From positions 21,261 through 52,586 of the forward strand of contig BEXV01002191.1 of assembly GCA_003118195.1 (NCBI GenBank): a stretch of DNA of 31,326 nucleotides. The letters run 5' to 3'. The first letter of the stretch is position 1, and each line of letters begins with the position of its first letter. Positions 1-12,544 of this stretch are shown here, piece by piece. The position numbers were made by a program, and so were the translations under genes. This stretch comes from Hemicentrotus pulcherrimus. Lineage: Eukaryota; Echinodermata; Echinoidea; Camarodonta; Strongylocentrotidae. Under the pieces are notes generated by a model, which saw nothing but the letters and a program-made list of their open reading frames with translations, searched no databases and was not told the origin of the DNA.

Positions 1-1308
1 CCCGAGGGGAGGGTCTAGGAGGAGATAGCTGCACCAACTTGGGTCGGCGATCTCATTAAAAACAATAGAATACAAAGGCTCGGGGTAACGTCGCGCACCC
101 CCCGCGGAGCCTTAGCGTATTATTTATATAGATTTATCTCTGAAAATTCAGGTACATGTATATCAAATTGTACATAAATGAGCTTGAATTTGAGAACCGA
201 ATCGTGACAAGGAATTTTCAAGTTGCTGGCTGGCTTGATTTCTTGTGAGTAAGAAAACCAATTTCATTCCATTCCCTGTGCTTCACTACCTCCCATCCAG
301 TCATCCCTCCCTTCCTCCAACTATACTATCTAGTCTAGGTTTCTAGACAGCTTTCCAGGACAGTATTCCTCATAGGAAAATTAATTCAAAGATTCATGGA
401 CCCCTTTGAAGACCAGCCTTTAGCTAATAAGGGCGATCCTTCCCATATGTGGAAAATAAATGAATAAGAAAATCAATGCTGAAATTTGGATTTTATGTGG
501 TTGAACAAGAATAATATGTATCCCAAATTCAACTTAGATCTTGGTGAAGGAGTGTAATGAAAGTATTGGCCTGAATTTTCCAACAGAGATTGACACACAC
601 ACAAAAAAAACAATAATCACAACTTGGTGATATCTAACTTATTTTAAAGAGAGTACAGATATAGACTATTAGCTAATGATACTCTTTTAAATGTTGGCTT
701 TTAAAAAGAAGAAAATGTCTTGTTCATTTGTATTTAAAATTGGTAATTTTAAAGTTCAGGTTCATGGTGTGTAAGATTGTATATGCCTCCTCAACTTTTA
801 AAGCCTGATGAATACTGCCATGAAATGGCAACACTAATTGAGAGAAATATCAAAAAGGATAGACCGAAACATTAACTTATTAAAAGATTGATGTTTGAGG
901 TTTTGAAGAATTGTGCTTCCCACACAAAATTTCAATCCCGCCCCCATGCCAATATTTTCTTTGAAATGCCTCTCTCTATTTGCGTTTGGCCAGAATAAAA
1001 GCTGTATTTGCAAGGCTTTCCCCTGAAATCAATCTCTGTGTGCCAGTTATGCTTTGCTGCATATGTCATGAATTAATGCACACACCTAACAAGATAAACA
1101 CTCTTATTTCGCATTTACTTAGCGCGAGAGGATTTCTCGTTATCTCGACTAATGCGCCTGCAAATGTATTCAACCAATCAGGTTGTCTGTCTACATTAAC
1201 CCATGCCAGATCTCGTAATGCGACTTGTCGACAATTAATTACCACTGTTCGGGGAGGAAGATTCATTTAGACGAAAGCAGTGCAATCAAGGTATGTAGGT
1301 GTATGAGC

Positions 1309-1310
<2 letters not shown>

Positions 1311-1353
<43 letters not shown>

Positions 1354-1452
1354 CGATGGCTTGCTTGCGCGAGCCTTTGGAGTAGACTGCAGCATCCCTT
1401 CTTTGTTCTCAATCTATCCTGAACACATACACACACACACACACACACACAC
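1311..1452. repeat. Facing GT and AC microsatellites
   Basis: An uninterrupted GT run at 1311-1349 is followed 80 bases later by an AC run at 1429-1452 and GTACGTAC. The runs are complementary, so the transcript or single strand could fold into a long hairpin. Short ORFs translated as CVCVCV or HTHTHT come from these runs and are not genes. Confidence 0.95.
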
Positions 1453-2359
1453 GTACGTACACATTTGGCACACATCCTATCATGCTTCATCCATCCGTGC
1501 CAGCCAGCAGCATCGTAGAGAAAAAAAATATCTCAGCGAAGCGGCGGCGGTGACCAAGGGCTTGTAAACTTTGCAATGTGAACCCAACACTGTGGCGAGA
1601 TATCTTTGCTTGGTCGCTCAGGCAATATTTATAATTTAATAGTCGAGAAGTAAATTGATTTTCCAGAGGAGTGGACCGGAACATGTTGCTTTGTTAGAAA
1701 TGGAATTGATTGGTGGGCATTAGCGATACAAATGCATCAAACCATCATGGAGGGTCTAACCCTAGCTATTGAAGGTCGGCGCTGAGGTAGGTCTCTGAAT
1801 AAATAGCAGTGCTTGTTGATTTATCATTTAGGGCTTACAGAACATTTATTTGATTTATATAATTTGTAAGATCATGAATAATTTTCCTGTCAAGGAACTG
1901 TTCGTTTATCAACACTACAAACCAACAAAATAAATTTGTGGACTGTATTTTCATAATTTCATATTCAACCATTCTTTTGACTTAAACTTTAATTTTGAAC
2001 CTCTATCTATAACACAACAGTTCATCACTAGCCAAATATTTATTTATTGATAAATATCTTTTGGCACTAACCCTCTTTTTTTACACAAGATATTTTACAC
2101 ATGTAATAACTCAAATATTACTCCACCAAGCTTTCTTTATGAAGCAAATAGATGGTATCCCTTATGTAAACAGACACAAGCAAATTGATTGTATAGTGTT
2201 GTGGACTTTGTGGTTCGTTTAATTTAAAATGAATAAGCCTTTAAGACCTCAGTTTTATATTTTACAACCTTAAATAGGGATACTTCACTGGTATTTCATT
2301 AGAACTTATCTGTCAAATCGGCTATTAAACTATTTACATTCAAGCAATTACCCAGTTCA
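1453..2359. other. Gene-free AT-rich intron
   Basis: AT-rich unique-looking sequence. No exon, transposon end or repeat was recognised here. Confidence 0.5.
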
Positions 2360-2367
2360 TCAAAGAG

Positions 2368-2500
2368 TGACCTTTGACCTCCAATCAAGAGGAGGAGAAG
2401 CAACTATTTATGACCAGCTCATTAAATGCTGCCATCGTGTGTGTCTCTCGTAATTACGAGCCATTACACTTGCACTTAACTGTAATGGGCTCATGCAAAT
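2368..2500. promoter_or_regulatory. Candidate enhancer: DR1, homeodomain palindrome, inverted repeat and POU octamer
   Basis: Within 133 bases there are four strong sequence elements. TGACCTTTGACCT (2368-2380) is a perfect DR1 nuclear-receptor element. CTCGTAATTACGAG (2447-2460) is a perfect 14-bp palindrome centred on a TAATTA-type core. CCATTACA/TGTAATGG (2461-2468, 2481-2488) are perfect inverted arms around 12 bases. ATGCAAAT (2493-2500) is the canonical POU octamer. The elements are read directly; enhancer activity is inferred from their density. Confidence 0.45.
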
Positions 2501-2560
2501 GGCAATGCCTTGGGCTGCACACGGCTATAATGTAATAGTTATCTCTTCGACTCTAGGCTA

Positions 2561-4532
2561 CTTCTCCAGACTCCTTCTTGAAATAAGTTTGGAAAATATG
2601 TAAAGATAATACATGAAATCTTTTATTATCCAGTGCTTTTATTTTTGAGCTATTTCACCAACCATCTACTGTTGTGTTTTTCATGGTGATAACATGCGTC
2701 CGAGAGTAGAAAATTTGAAATGCAAAATCAAAGCATCGATTCAAATCAGCTATGCTCACGGCATAGTATTGGATTGGAAAAAAATGGCCTTTTATATATG
2801 CCGTATGACTTAAACAGGATGGACCCAGCTTCTCAATTGTTGATGGCGTGGAATACATTACTCAGGTAGTTGATTGTGTCGATACCTGCAAACTGAGACA
2901 CCCACTCCGAGTCGAGTTATGAGCCATGTGATCAGGTATTCCTTTTGTCATGTGTGAGTTGGAGAGTATGATGAGAGGGTAATTTATCTCTCATCCTGTT
3001 TTCATCGCTCCACTTGGCATGATGATTGATGCGTGATTTGCACAGGAAAGCGCCCCTCTCCCCTCTCTGCATTCATTGTGTGCTGCAGGAGCAGGGTTCA
3101 GCCGGGGACACTACCGCAACACTTTTTTGTATGTGGCTGAACAATTGCACGGGCAGTTGACTGTCTTGAATAGACAAACTTAGATCGTTTTGCACGAATT
3201 TTGATAAGGGGGGGGGGGGCAGCTTGGAATACCTTTTGACTGGATTTGAATAGCTTTGAAATGTAATGGTAGCATTTAATGATGTTTCCTGAATGAAAGG
3301 AAAGCTCATTGAAGAAAAATATGTGGAATAGTGTGACCTGTTTACATTGGAAGACAGTTATGGCTGGGATGTTTTATTTTCGTTTAATCTATTATTTTAT
3401 TTGTTATTAATTTTTTTCTTTGAAATGAGACAAAGACCACAATTTCCTTCGCTTTGACTCCACAAAGACCACATAAATACCACAACTTCCTTTACATATC
3501 ACTGCACAATGCATATTTACTTAATAGGGTAATACTTACATGTAGTTTACTCAATCAAATTTAGAAGAGATATCATTTGGCAGTGTGAACGGTTGCACAG
3601 CTTACTTGGATGTCATAGCACACATGTGTATTTGTGCTCTAATTTCTGTATGTTTTCATATAAAGACGTCATTGGCCACTCGTCAAAACACTTTTCCTGT
3701 TAATCATTATTTCCCTTTGCATTTGATCCAAGTTCCATAAATACATCTTTGCAGGCCTTATGACATTTTAAAGGTTTCTATTTCAGTCATAAAACAATTA
3801 TTTCAAGTTTTCAGATGCTGTGTATTTTTGTTAAGTCGATTTTCATAATCGACAAAAATGTAATGAACAATTCACTAAGGGGGTTAAAAATGTTGAAATT
3901 GTAAAAGTGTTATAACACTCCAATCAGAGTAAAAATTCAAATTTTGAAATATGTCTAGATGCTGTTTCATTTTCAGTTGCCTTTTCAGAATAGTAAGAAT
4001 CAATTGTTTCTTCTTGCTCTTCCTTTAGCTCCCCTCTGATTTTATTTCCTCTCTACTTTTGGTGGTAACAAATGTGTTACCATTTACTTTTTTGTTTTTA
4101 TTTTGAGTTTGTGTGTCATGTTTCTAATGACACAGTTATAGAGAATTTGTTTATCAGTGACATTTCAGAGATTTTTAATTTCTATTTGAAAGTAAAAAGG
4201 GAACTAGTTATAAGAAATGAATTACCTCTTCTGCTATCAGTGATATTCAAAGCAATGATTTAAAGAGTGATTTTAATGTGAAAAGGGTCATGGTATCTTA
4301 TGACTCTGTTCACCCTCAACCTTGCCATATGGTAGGCCACTATATAGCCATGAATTCTGAAGAGATGTGATAATTAGGAAGGCTGTATAGTATGGCCCAT
4401 TTACATGCTCTCTGAACATCTCTTTCTCATTACCTCATCATCCTTCATGCCAGTGATCACCGATGCTCTTTAATTGCTCCGGCTACGTTAACACTTGCTC
4501 TATTTTCGGGGATCATTGATTGTTTTTCATGT
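2561..4532. other. Gene-free intron with a G12 run
   Basis: Mostly AT-rich. The only distinct structure is an uninterrupted run of 12 G at 3208-3219. No coding exon is recognised. Confidence 0.5.
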
Positions 4533-4550
4533 GCTCTCTTTCTCTGTCCA

Positions 4551-4587
<37 letters not shown>

Positions 4588-4603
4588 GTTTCTTCTCTAT
4601 CCC

Positions 4604-4634
<31 letters not shown>

Positions 4635-4991
4635 TTCCCTCTCTCTCCTTGCTGTCTTTCTCTATCCTCCCTCGCTCTCCCTCTCTCTTTCTTTCTTGCT
4701 CTCTCTTTCTCTTTTCATCTTGCTCTCTCTTGCTCTCTTTCTCTTTCTTTCTTTTTCTTTCTCTTTCTCTCTCTTTCTCTCTCTTTCTCTCTCTCTTTCT
4801 CCCTTCCACTTTATCTTGTTTATTATTAGTCTTACTCTTTTTTTCCTCTCATATTTGTGGAAACATATATCTCTCTGCCTCGTTTTGCTCTGTTTATGCT
4901 TATGCTTATTTCTTTTCTATTCAAGTTTTCTCTCCATCTCTCCTCGCTCTATTTATGCTTTATTTTTTCCCTTCTATTCCAGTTTAAGTTT

Positions 4992-5023
<32 letters not shown>

Positions 5024-5046
5024 GCTCTCTCTTCCATTCTTTCCTA
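4533..5046. repeat. Long CT-rich (polypyrimidine) tract on the plus strand
   Basis: CT, CTTT and TCTG runs fill 4533-4808 and resume at 4982-5046, with less pure sequence between. It produces long spurious Ser/Leu/Phe-rich reading frames on the plus strand and Arg/Glu-rich ones on the minus strand. A tract this long is a candidate for triplex DNA and for PTB-type binding in the pre-mRNA. Confidence 0.93.
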
Positions 5047-5782
5047 TCACGCTATGTTGCTCTGTTTGCTTTGACCGCGTCTGTTTCTTCCCCTTTACCT
5101 TTTATATGATCTATTTACACTCTTTTCCTGTATTTGTGAAACTGAATCTGTTTACCCGGAGCAATAGCCATTCGAGTAGTCTCTCATCTCTTACCGCACA
5201 CACGAAAGGCATCAATTATCTTGAATGGTTTCTTCAAACCTTTTCATTTGTAATTTTGTACATGCTGTTGATGTTATGTGTACTACAGAGAGGATAGTTT
5301 CAATTGATAGGAGACAGAGGAAACCAGCGCCACATGAATCCTGTTTGTAGTAGAATAAGGAAATGTATTTCCGTCCTTCAGGCTTTCAATAACGGAGAGT
5401 AATAACCGTCTAAACTCTTGATACTTTGTAGGTTTCCATTGTTCTTAAACATGAGTTTTTGTTATTATTGCTGTTATTACTAAAAAAAATATTAGGTCAT
5501 TGATTGTAGCATGCACTTTTTAGCAGCATTTATGATTTTTATTACATCTACACTTGGACTTCATTTTTGTCTTCAAGTTTAATTTTCATTCAATTTCTCT
5601 CTCTCTGTCTCTCTGCACTTGTTTTGATTCCCCGTTTCCATATTTGTCACCATTTTTTAAAATCAAGAATTGTTTTAGTTTTATTTCTTCTATCACCTCT
5701 TTCATTCTGCTTGTCTCAATGTTACGGTTTTCTACGACACTTTGTTATTTCGTTATATGATATTTTCTTTGCATGACATTCT

Positions 5783-5807
5783 TAGCTATACCAGACTCGT
5801 ATAGCTA
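5783..5807. repeat. Perfect 9-bp hairpin
   Basis: TAGCTATAC and GTATAGCTA flank a 7-base loop (CAGACTC). Perfect pairing over nine bases next to no other repeat; function unknown. Confidence 0.7.
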
Positions 5808-5889
5808 TGGATGCTGGTAGCCTGAATGAATGCAGGTAAAGTCTTCAAAAATTGCACCTTGGAAGATGGAATCGGAAGGCCAAGCCCCT

Positions 5890-6053
5890 TGGACAGAGAG
5901 AGAGAGAACAGGACTCAGGAGAGAGAGCAGGAGAGAGAAAGAGATTGAGTGAGAGCAGGAGAGAGAGAGAGAGATTGAGTGAGAGCAGAAGAGAGAGAGA
6001 GAGATAGAGAGCAGAAGAGAGAGGAGGGAGAGAGAGATAGATGGAGTGAGAGC

Positions 6054-6093
<40 letters not shown>

Positions 6094-6096
6094 AGA

Positions 6097-6131
<35 letters not shown>

Positions 6132-6140
6132 AAGAGAATA
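5890..6140. repeat. GA-rich (polypurine) tract on the plus strand
   Basis: Interrupted GA runs with recurring GAGCAGAAGAGAG and GATTGAGTGAGAGCAG units. It has the opposite strand sense to the CT tract about 850 bases upstream, so the two are complementary. Confidence 0.93.
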
Positions 6141-7436
6141 TGGTTAGAAAGATCAATGAGAATGTAATAAATGCTGCCCAGAGTGCATTTACATCAATGC
6201 CCAGGATATCCATCTCTCTCTTGCTTGCCCTATATTGGATGTGCACACATTGGAATGGTATGTGCTCACACTGTGTACAATGTGGCTCTGTTCACATTTG
6301 ATGTTTATTTTGCACTTGAAATTAATCTTCAATTGTGATATAGGATATACATGTGGTGTGAACAAGCTCATATTACTGACTTTTGGAGTTGAAAGTGAAA
6401 ACTTATTATGGTATGTTTTGTCTTTTTTTCTAAATGAAAAAATAATAATTCCAGAATGAAAATAGATCTTCAGCTGAATTAACACATTTATAGTTTTTTT
6501 TTTTCAGCTGCATTCAAGTTTAACAGCCATGATTGTCATAATTGAAGAAGAACAAAATATAGAAAAACATGGAAATAAATGAAATACATTTTATTTACAC
6601 ACCTTTATGGGCAGCATAAACCACATTGCACAGTGATTCTAATTGCATTTTGAAATACATGTAACAAAGCCAATGTTTCTTTCATGGTCGTATGAACAAG
6701 CCACATTGATTCATCCGGTAGACATACCACATATGGCTTTTGGCAGGTTCTTTTGCCATCATTCTCAATCAAGAATGTTTAAGCCATTTCCACCCTCCAT
6801 TTTGGTACGTGTGAATGCAGTATTATCTATCTGCAGCTGAAACGAAAATGAGATTAGACACACCCCGCCCACCCTTGTTATTCTTTACACCTGTCTCTTA
6901 TCCGTGCCTTTGAGAATCAGGTTGAAAAGATCGGCTTTCTGCCCTCCCGCCGCTGCTGTCTGTCTGCCTGCCTGCCTGCCTTCCAAACAGTACTGTTTTC
7001 AAAATATCGCTATGAATTTATCAACCTCGTTGGCTCAGTGAAGGATTTAAGGAGGTGCAGCTTACTGTTTTCAGTTGAGCACAAGGGATAGTATATCTTG
7101 TGTAAAATAGTTTCCAAAGTTCTCCACAAGCTACAGAAATTATTGCATTTTTTCATTTCACGGTGGTGGCATGTGGAAATACTTTTTTAGAGATGGAAAC
7201 TAACACCCCTATTCAATTGTTGGAATATTTATGATCATTATTTGGGAAGCTAGAGTCTCTGAATGTGGCCATCAAATTAAAACAAGGATATAACCAAGTG
7301 TGAACAGTGCCCTAACCCTGCTGTATGCTATGCCTATGCAGTGAGAGATGGCATATTAATTGCACTTGGCCTCTTGGAGACAAGACCATCATTGTTCTCA
7401 TTGTTGATGCCTTCTGTAGCGGAGTGAAATCGAGCC
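6141..7436. other. Gene-free intron
   Basis: AT-rich with a short TCTG/CTGC run at 6957-6981. No exon or mobile element was recognised. Confidence 0.45.
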
Positions 7437-7680
7437 TAAAAAGTGAGATGAGGTCCTGTAAAACGAGAGATAGAATGAAAGATAAAGAGAGTGAGAGGAG
7501 GAGGAGGAGAGGAAAGAAAGGCCTTGTTCTGTTGTCACAGTGATAAAAGGAAAGATAAAGGGAGTGAGAGAAAAAAAGAAAGAAAAAATAAAATGGATGA
7601 TAAAGGAACTGAGAGAAGAAGAAGAGAAGATAGTTAGGATAAAAGATATAGATATAGGGAGCATGAGAAGATGAGAACAT
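7437..7680. repeat. Purine-rich tract
   Basis: GA/AAG-rich sequence with almost no pyrimidine runs, less regular than the tract at 5.9-6.1 kb. Confidence 0.75.
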
Positions 7681-7707
7681 GGAAGAATAAGTCTTGTATT
7701 GCCAAAG

Positions 7708-7787
7708 TTAACCTGTTGAGTACTGAATTCTTGCATTCCCATTTGCTTTACACAGAGCCCACCCGGTTCCCGTAGGCAATGGGTTAA
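7708..7787. repeat. Short unit with inverted TTAACC/GGTTAA ends
   Basis: TTAACC (7708-7713) and GGTTAA (7782-7787) bound an 80-base segment with inner CCCATT and AATGGG. It reads like a small dispersed repeat, but only database comparison could confirm that. Confidence 0.3.
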
Positions 7788-8515
7788 TAAAATGTGGGGA
7801 AAGAAAAAGAAATCATTTTCTAACAGAGCTGAGAAAACAGAAAGAAATTGAGATCTTTTTTTAAAGGAAAACATAGATGGGAAAATAAAAGAGGGCTGAA
7901 AGAAATTAGATAACCAATATATATCTTCTAGCTCAGATATCAAAGGCATATATATATATATAGGAGAAGGTGAAAAATAATCTTCATAATCTTCATTTAA
8001 AAATATTTTGTTTTGTTTGTTTTGTAATCATTTCTTTACAATAACCAATGTGAAGTGAACACCTTTTAGAAAATATTGTCTTTATCTTTTTATCTAAAGG
8101 ATAGCAGTATAACATATCAAATCATCAACACCTATTATTTACTAAAACACTGTAAGATGGCTGTACTTGTCCTGTCAGCCCTTCTCCAGATTTAGAAATG
8201 AAACAGAACAGGAATAAAAAACTGAAATCCTTTCACTTTGTTTCGATAATGAATTCACTCTGCTGTTATTACAGCTGAAATGATATCATCTCATAAATAG
8301 ATGGATTTGTCAGAGTATGCATTATTCAGGCTCCGCTGATTTTGATGAAGATAGGATGAATAGATGCAGAAGGGATACGTTCGTTGGAGCCTTGGAGAAG
8401 ATGATAAATGCATTGTGTGAAGGCTTGAGATGCGCTCGTCTTTTTTCTTTCACCCAAGTTTGTTTGTATGGAGACATTTTGTATAGATTTTATAGATATT
8501 GATAGATGCCTGCTT

Positions 8516-9060
8516 TTGGAAGGAGAGAGTATTGGAGAAGGATTGAGAGGTGAGGAGGAGGGAGGAGGGGATGAGGCAGAGAGACATGGGCTAAGGGAAT
8601 AACAGAATTTTTTTTTGGGGGGGGAAGGAAGATGGGAAGACATCATGATATAAATGAGAGCGAAAGATTGATTGAGGGGGTGCAGGGGAGGAAGGAGAGG
8701 GGGAAAAAGAGGACAAAATAATGAGAGAGAAGAAGATGGAAAATAACAAATCACAGAAATAGATATCTCAGAGAGAAGAGTCAAAGAAGAGTAGAAAAGG
8801 ATGGAGAAAAGGATTAGATGACATGAAAGGTAAAGGCCCAAGAGAGATTGAAAGAAGGGTTAAAGGGAGAGAGAGGGAGATAAAGAGGAGGTAGAAATGT
8901 GAAAAGGCAATCTAACTATAGAGAGGAAGGAAAAGATAAAAGAGGAGAATTTTGTTGTTGAAAGGAATGAAAACAGGGAGGAGGGACAACATGATAGGAG
9001 GAGAGGGGGAGAAATCAAGAGATAGAGTGCTCGGAGAGAATGCCAACGAGATGGGAAGAG
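8516..9060. repeat. Long purine-rich tract
   Basis: About 545 bases dominated by G and A, including a T8G8 step near 8609-8626. Reading frames here are translated low complexity, not genes. Confidence 0.8.
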
Positions 9061-9395
9061 CATTCTGCATTTGTTTCATTAGGCATAATGCAGGTCATCA
9101 ATCGAGAGGAGTCCGTGCTGTCTCTTGTCATCCTACCCCGCTCCGGTTGACAGATGGCAGATAGTTAAAGGAGAATGCTCGCATCTCCCCGGATGGGAGA
9201 GAGGATCTCTTTACCCCAGATGCATATTAGCCAGTTCACACTGTAACAAATTTATACAAGACAGTCAAGACTTGTATACAGAAACATCAATTATTTATAG
9301 AATCATAGATTATTAGATAGAGGGAGTATGAACATGAAAAAGGTATCATTTAAATTATATTAAGTCATATTTAAAAAAAAAAAAAGTTTTGAATA

Positions 9396-9407
9396 GGTCA
9401 GCTGACC
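9396..9407. promoter_or_regulatory. Perfect 12-bp palindrome GGTCAGCTGACC
   Basis: Combines a CAGCTG E-box with two facing GGTCA half-sites. Motif certain, role unknown. Confidence 0.35.
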
Positions 9408-11634
9408 AATCAAATCTGTGATAAGCCTGTCCTGCCCAAACTTAAATATTTTGTGTATGAAAACACATTCACATAAGAAGTGGAGGCTTATTCTTTATTG
9501 AGTTTTTCTTTCAAAACGTAAGTCAAACCTCCATTTCAGTGTTTTTTATACGACATTTTAGTATGGAACGTTCAAACTAGAAAAAAGTTCTTACGTAACA
9601 TATGGCTACACAATAAAATTTTGCTGATCTAAATGGGCCATCTATCCTGGACAGTTTACACAGATGAATATTTCCCCTGTTATCATTGTGGCCTGATTTA
9701 TGTATGAAAGGTTATTGATATGGAAATTGTGATAACACAATTATATGAAGAGGTTGGGAGCATGCAGAATGCAGCTAGTGTTCGGTGGGGAGAAGCATGG
9801 AACTAGTAAGATATAAGATTATGTTTCTTGGAAGTCACATCATTTATCTATAAACATGTTTTGATAGATTTCATCTATCCTACCATCACATGTGTGTACA
9901 TCCACATCTCCTGCACATTTTTTTTTTGTGTGTGTGACTGTTTATGACTTTATATGACTTTATTTTGCATTTTTGTGTAGGATTAGAATCACCCAGTCAA
10001 TCTAGAATTAGGATGTGCTGTTTATAATAACGCTTTTGATGTAGCACTCCTATCTATCATCTTATGATGCTCTTGGCACTCTGGTGTTAGTATTCCAATT
10101 AAAGCCTAGCTGCATAGATATGTTTTTAGAAAGAGATACTACTTCTATGATTCCAGACTAACTGTCATATTTGATTGATTGATTGATGAAGTGATAAGCT
10201 GTTAATAAGGAAGCAAATAGGTCTGGATAGGCTTAAAGGCATTGTTTAACAATGTTAAATTTGAGATGCACAGCCACACACATTATCAGCATCTGTGAAA
10301 TGGTGTAATATTAGAGCCATAAACAAATAGCGCTTCAAAATGATCATGAAGTGCCTCAAAAAAGTAAAACATTCTGAGTAACCGGTTTTTACCATGCTCA
10401 TTTTTCCTAATAGACAGTAGTGTTATAAAAAAAGTTGGGAAAACGTTTTTTGAAAAAATGATTTCCAATCATACATGTAATCAGACAGGCGATGGATCGG
10501 CTTATAAAAGTCATGGGGTTCCTGCGATTCCTGACTGACCTACAGATTTATAATTAGCATTGCAGCATGAGCCAAATCCAGGATTTTGTTTCAGATTCTG
10601 AGACAAAGTTACCCAATACCTTTAATGACACTTTGGAACTCGGTTATTGCCATGTGAAAGTAAAACTCTCATGACACTTCTTCATGTGTGAAAGTGTGCC
10701 TTGGTTTGATCAAACTGACTTACATCCTGAGCAGAAATCTAGATAAATTGGTGAAGTCAAAGAAAACACGATTGGGGCAAAGTTATTTTCTGAGAGGGGA
10801 TTGACGTTATTGAATAAGTATTGAGACCTCCAAACATGCACTGTGAAAGCCAGCCAGCCAGGACTAGATATTTTTTTGCCTCTGATCTTACGATGACATA
10901 TTACATTATGATATGAAGGTTCTCTCTACACCGGTGGTAAAGGAAATATCCTAGGGAGCCTTTTAGCTAAATATGCCTCACTGTCAGTCTCCTATGATGC
11001 CAGTGCTTCAAAAGCTAAGCATTTTCCCATAGCCACAAGTTTGCTGGATTTACTCCATCAGTCATAGAGCAAATCCCCTCGCACTTAGAGAAATATTTAT
11101 TCAACACTCAACATGTTCTAAAGACCTATGAATAAAATCTTGCACAAAATTATTAGCGCATGTCATATTGTTGCTGTATAAACGTTAATGTAATCAGTGC
11201 TTTTTGAGAAGTGAGAACAGACCCCAGTGTTTTTGTATCCTAGCGCCCTGAAGCACTGCGGAGGCCGAAATTGATACGGCTGTGACAAATCCAACCCATG
11301 TTGAAGTTAAACGACCAAAGTCACGCTTAGCAAGCCTTCGTTTTTTTGTTTTGTTTATGTGCTGCCAAAATAGCTCTCAGTCTCAGAGACTGTGAAAATC
11401 ACCACCCCCTTAATTAACAGTGATAAATCTTACACCCTATCCATAGATGTAGTTGTAGAACAAAATTGAGTGCCATAAGTGCTTGGTTTTAGATTCATAC
11501 GACCCAATTATCATTATGTAAATTGATATTTTAGAATGTCAACAGTCTTGCAACTATAATATAAAGACAGTTATATAACAAATACTCCTGACTCACAAAC
11601 AACAAGAGTGATATATTATATATTGAAATGCCTC
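9408..11634. other. Gene-free intron
   Basis: AT-rich, with a TGAT run at 10166-10187 and poly-T/poly-A stretches. The patch near 11230-11340 is more GC-rich. No coding exon recognised. Confidence 0.45.
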
Positions 11635-11803
11635 GTGAAGAAAAATTTGAATGGCATGTATTTGTTTAAACCCTTCTATAATACTTTTTCAATAATTGAG
11701 ATGACCTTTACTGAAAGCGTTGAAGACAAATTTGAATAGCTGGTATATATGATCAAATACTTCTATAATATTTTCAATAATCAAGATAACCTATACTGAA
11801 AAC
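11635..11803. repeat. Diverged tandem duplication, about 84 bp, two copies
   Basis: Copy 1 (11635-11718) and copy 2 (11719-11803) share GAAGA-AAATTTGAAT, CTTCTATAATA, TTTTCAATAAT and TACTGAAA in the same order and spacing. Divergence is visible throughout, so the duplication is old. Confidence 0.75.
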
Positions 11804-12168
11804 ATTAGGATTGATTGGCTGTAAGAAAATCTGTTAAAAAATTATAACCACCCTTGCCTGGTTATTCATAGCAGTTTTATGAACACGGCCCAGATTTGAC
11901 TGGAAACTAAACTAAGCCGGAGCCTTGCGGTGATGACCCTGAACGTGGCCCTAGCAGTTGACTGTGTGATGCCACCTTGCCTGCATTTTTACGATACCTA
12001 TTTCCTATCTTGCAGGGAGAACCGCAATCTTTGGAATGTTGATTCAACCTGGGGTTCAAGTATTCCTGATTCTGTTTTTTGAGAGAGAAGTATGAGATCT
12101 TGACATCTTGAGAGCTAGTGTGAGATGATGGTGTCTTTTATTCAGTCTGTCCCTTGTTGCTTGTTTAG

Positions 12169-12544
12169 ACAACTTGAAATTTATACAACCCTTTTATGAA
12201 GAAACATATAAAGAAACGTATAAAGTATAGTAGTATAGCAAATGGGACGTTTAGACTAGTTATGAAGAAGTCAATTGACATGGCAGCTGATCAGTCATCA
12301 GTGAGCGCTCATGATTAGTCCTGCCCATTTATACGATCTTTGTAGAATATCACATTCAGATTACAACTTCAAATTTAGATGACACTTTTATAAAGAAACA
12401 TATAAAGAATAGTTGTATAGCAAAAGGGATGTTTAGACTAGTTATGAAGAAGTCAATTGACATGGCAGCTGATCAGTCATCAGTCCTCGCTCGTGATGAG
12501 TTTAGCCCATTTATACGATCTTTGTAGGATATCACTTTCAGATT
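12169..12544. repeat. Tandem duplication, about 190 bp, two copies
   Basis: Copies at 12169-12362 and 12363-12544 share long identical blocks, among them TTTAGACTAGTTATGAAGAA, CATGGCAGCTGATCAGTCAT and ATTTATACGATCTTTGTAG. Copy 1 carries a small insertion. The best kept core holds a CAGCTG E-box overlapping CTGATCAG. Confidence 0.9.

Noticed and set aside
4495..5109. 204-codon plus-strand frame and overlapping frames at 4.5-5.3 kb
   Set aside because: Pure translation of CT repeats (Ser/Leu/Phe runs), with no domain, splice sites or non-repetitive core.
5845..6246. Minus-strand 133-codon frame and its plus-strand RE-rich partner
   Set aside because: Translation of the GA tract; low complexity only.
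8326..8841. 171-codon minus-strand frame
   Set aside because: Ser/Pro/Leu-rich product of the purine tract; no homology recognised.
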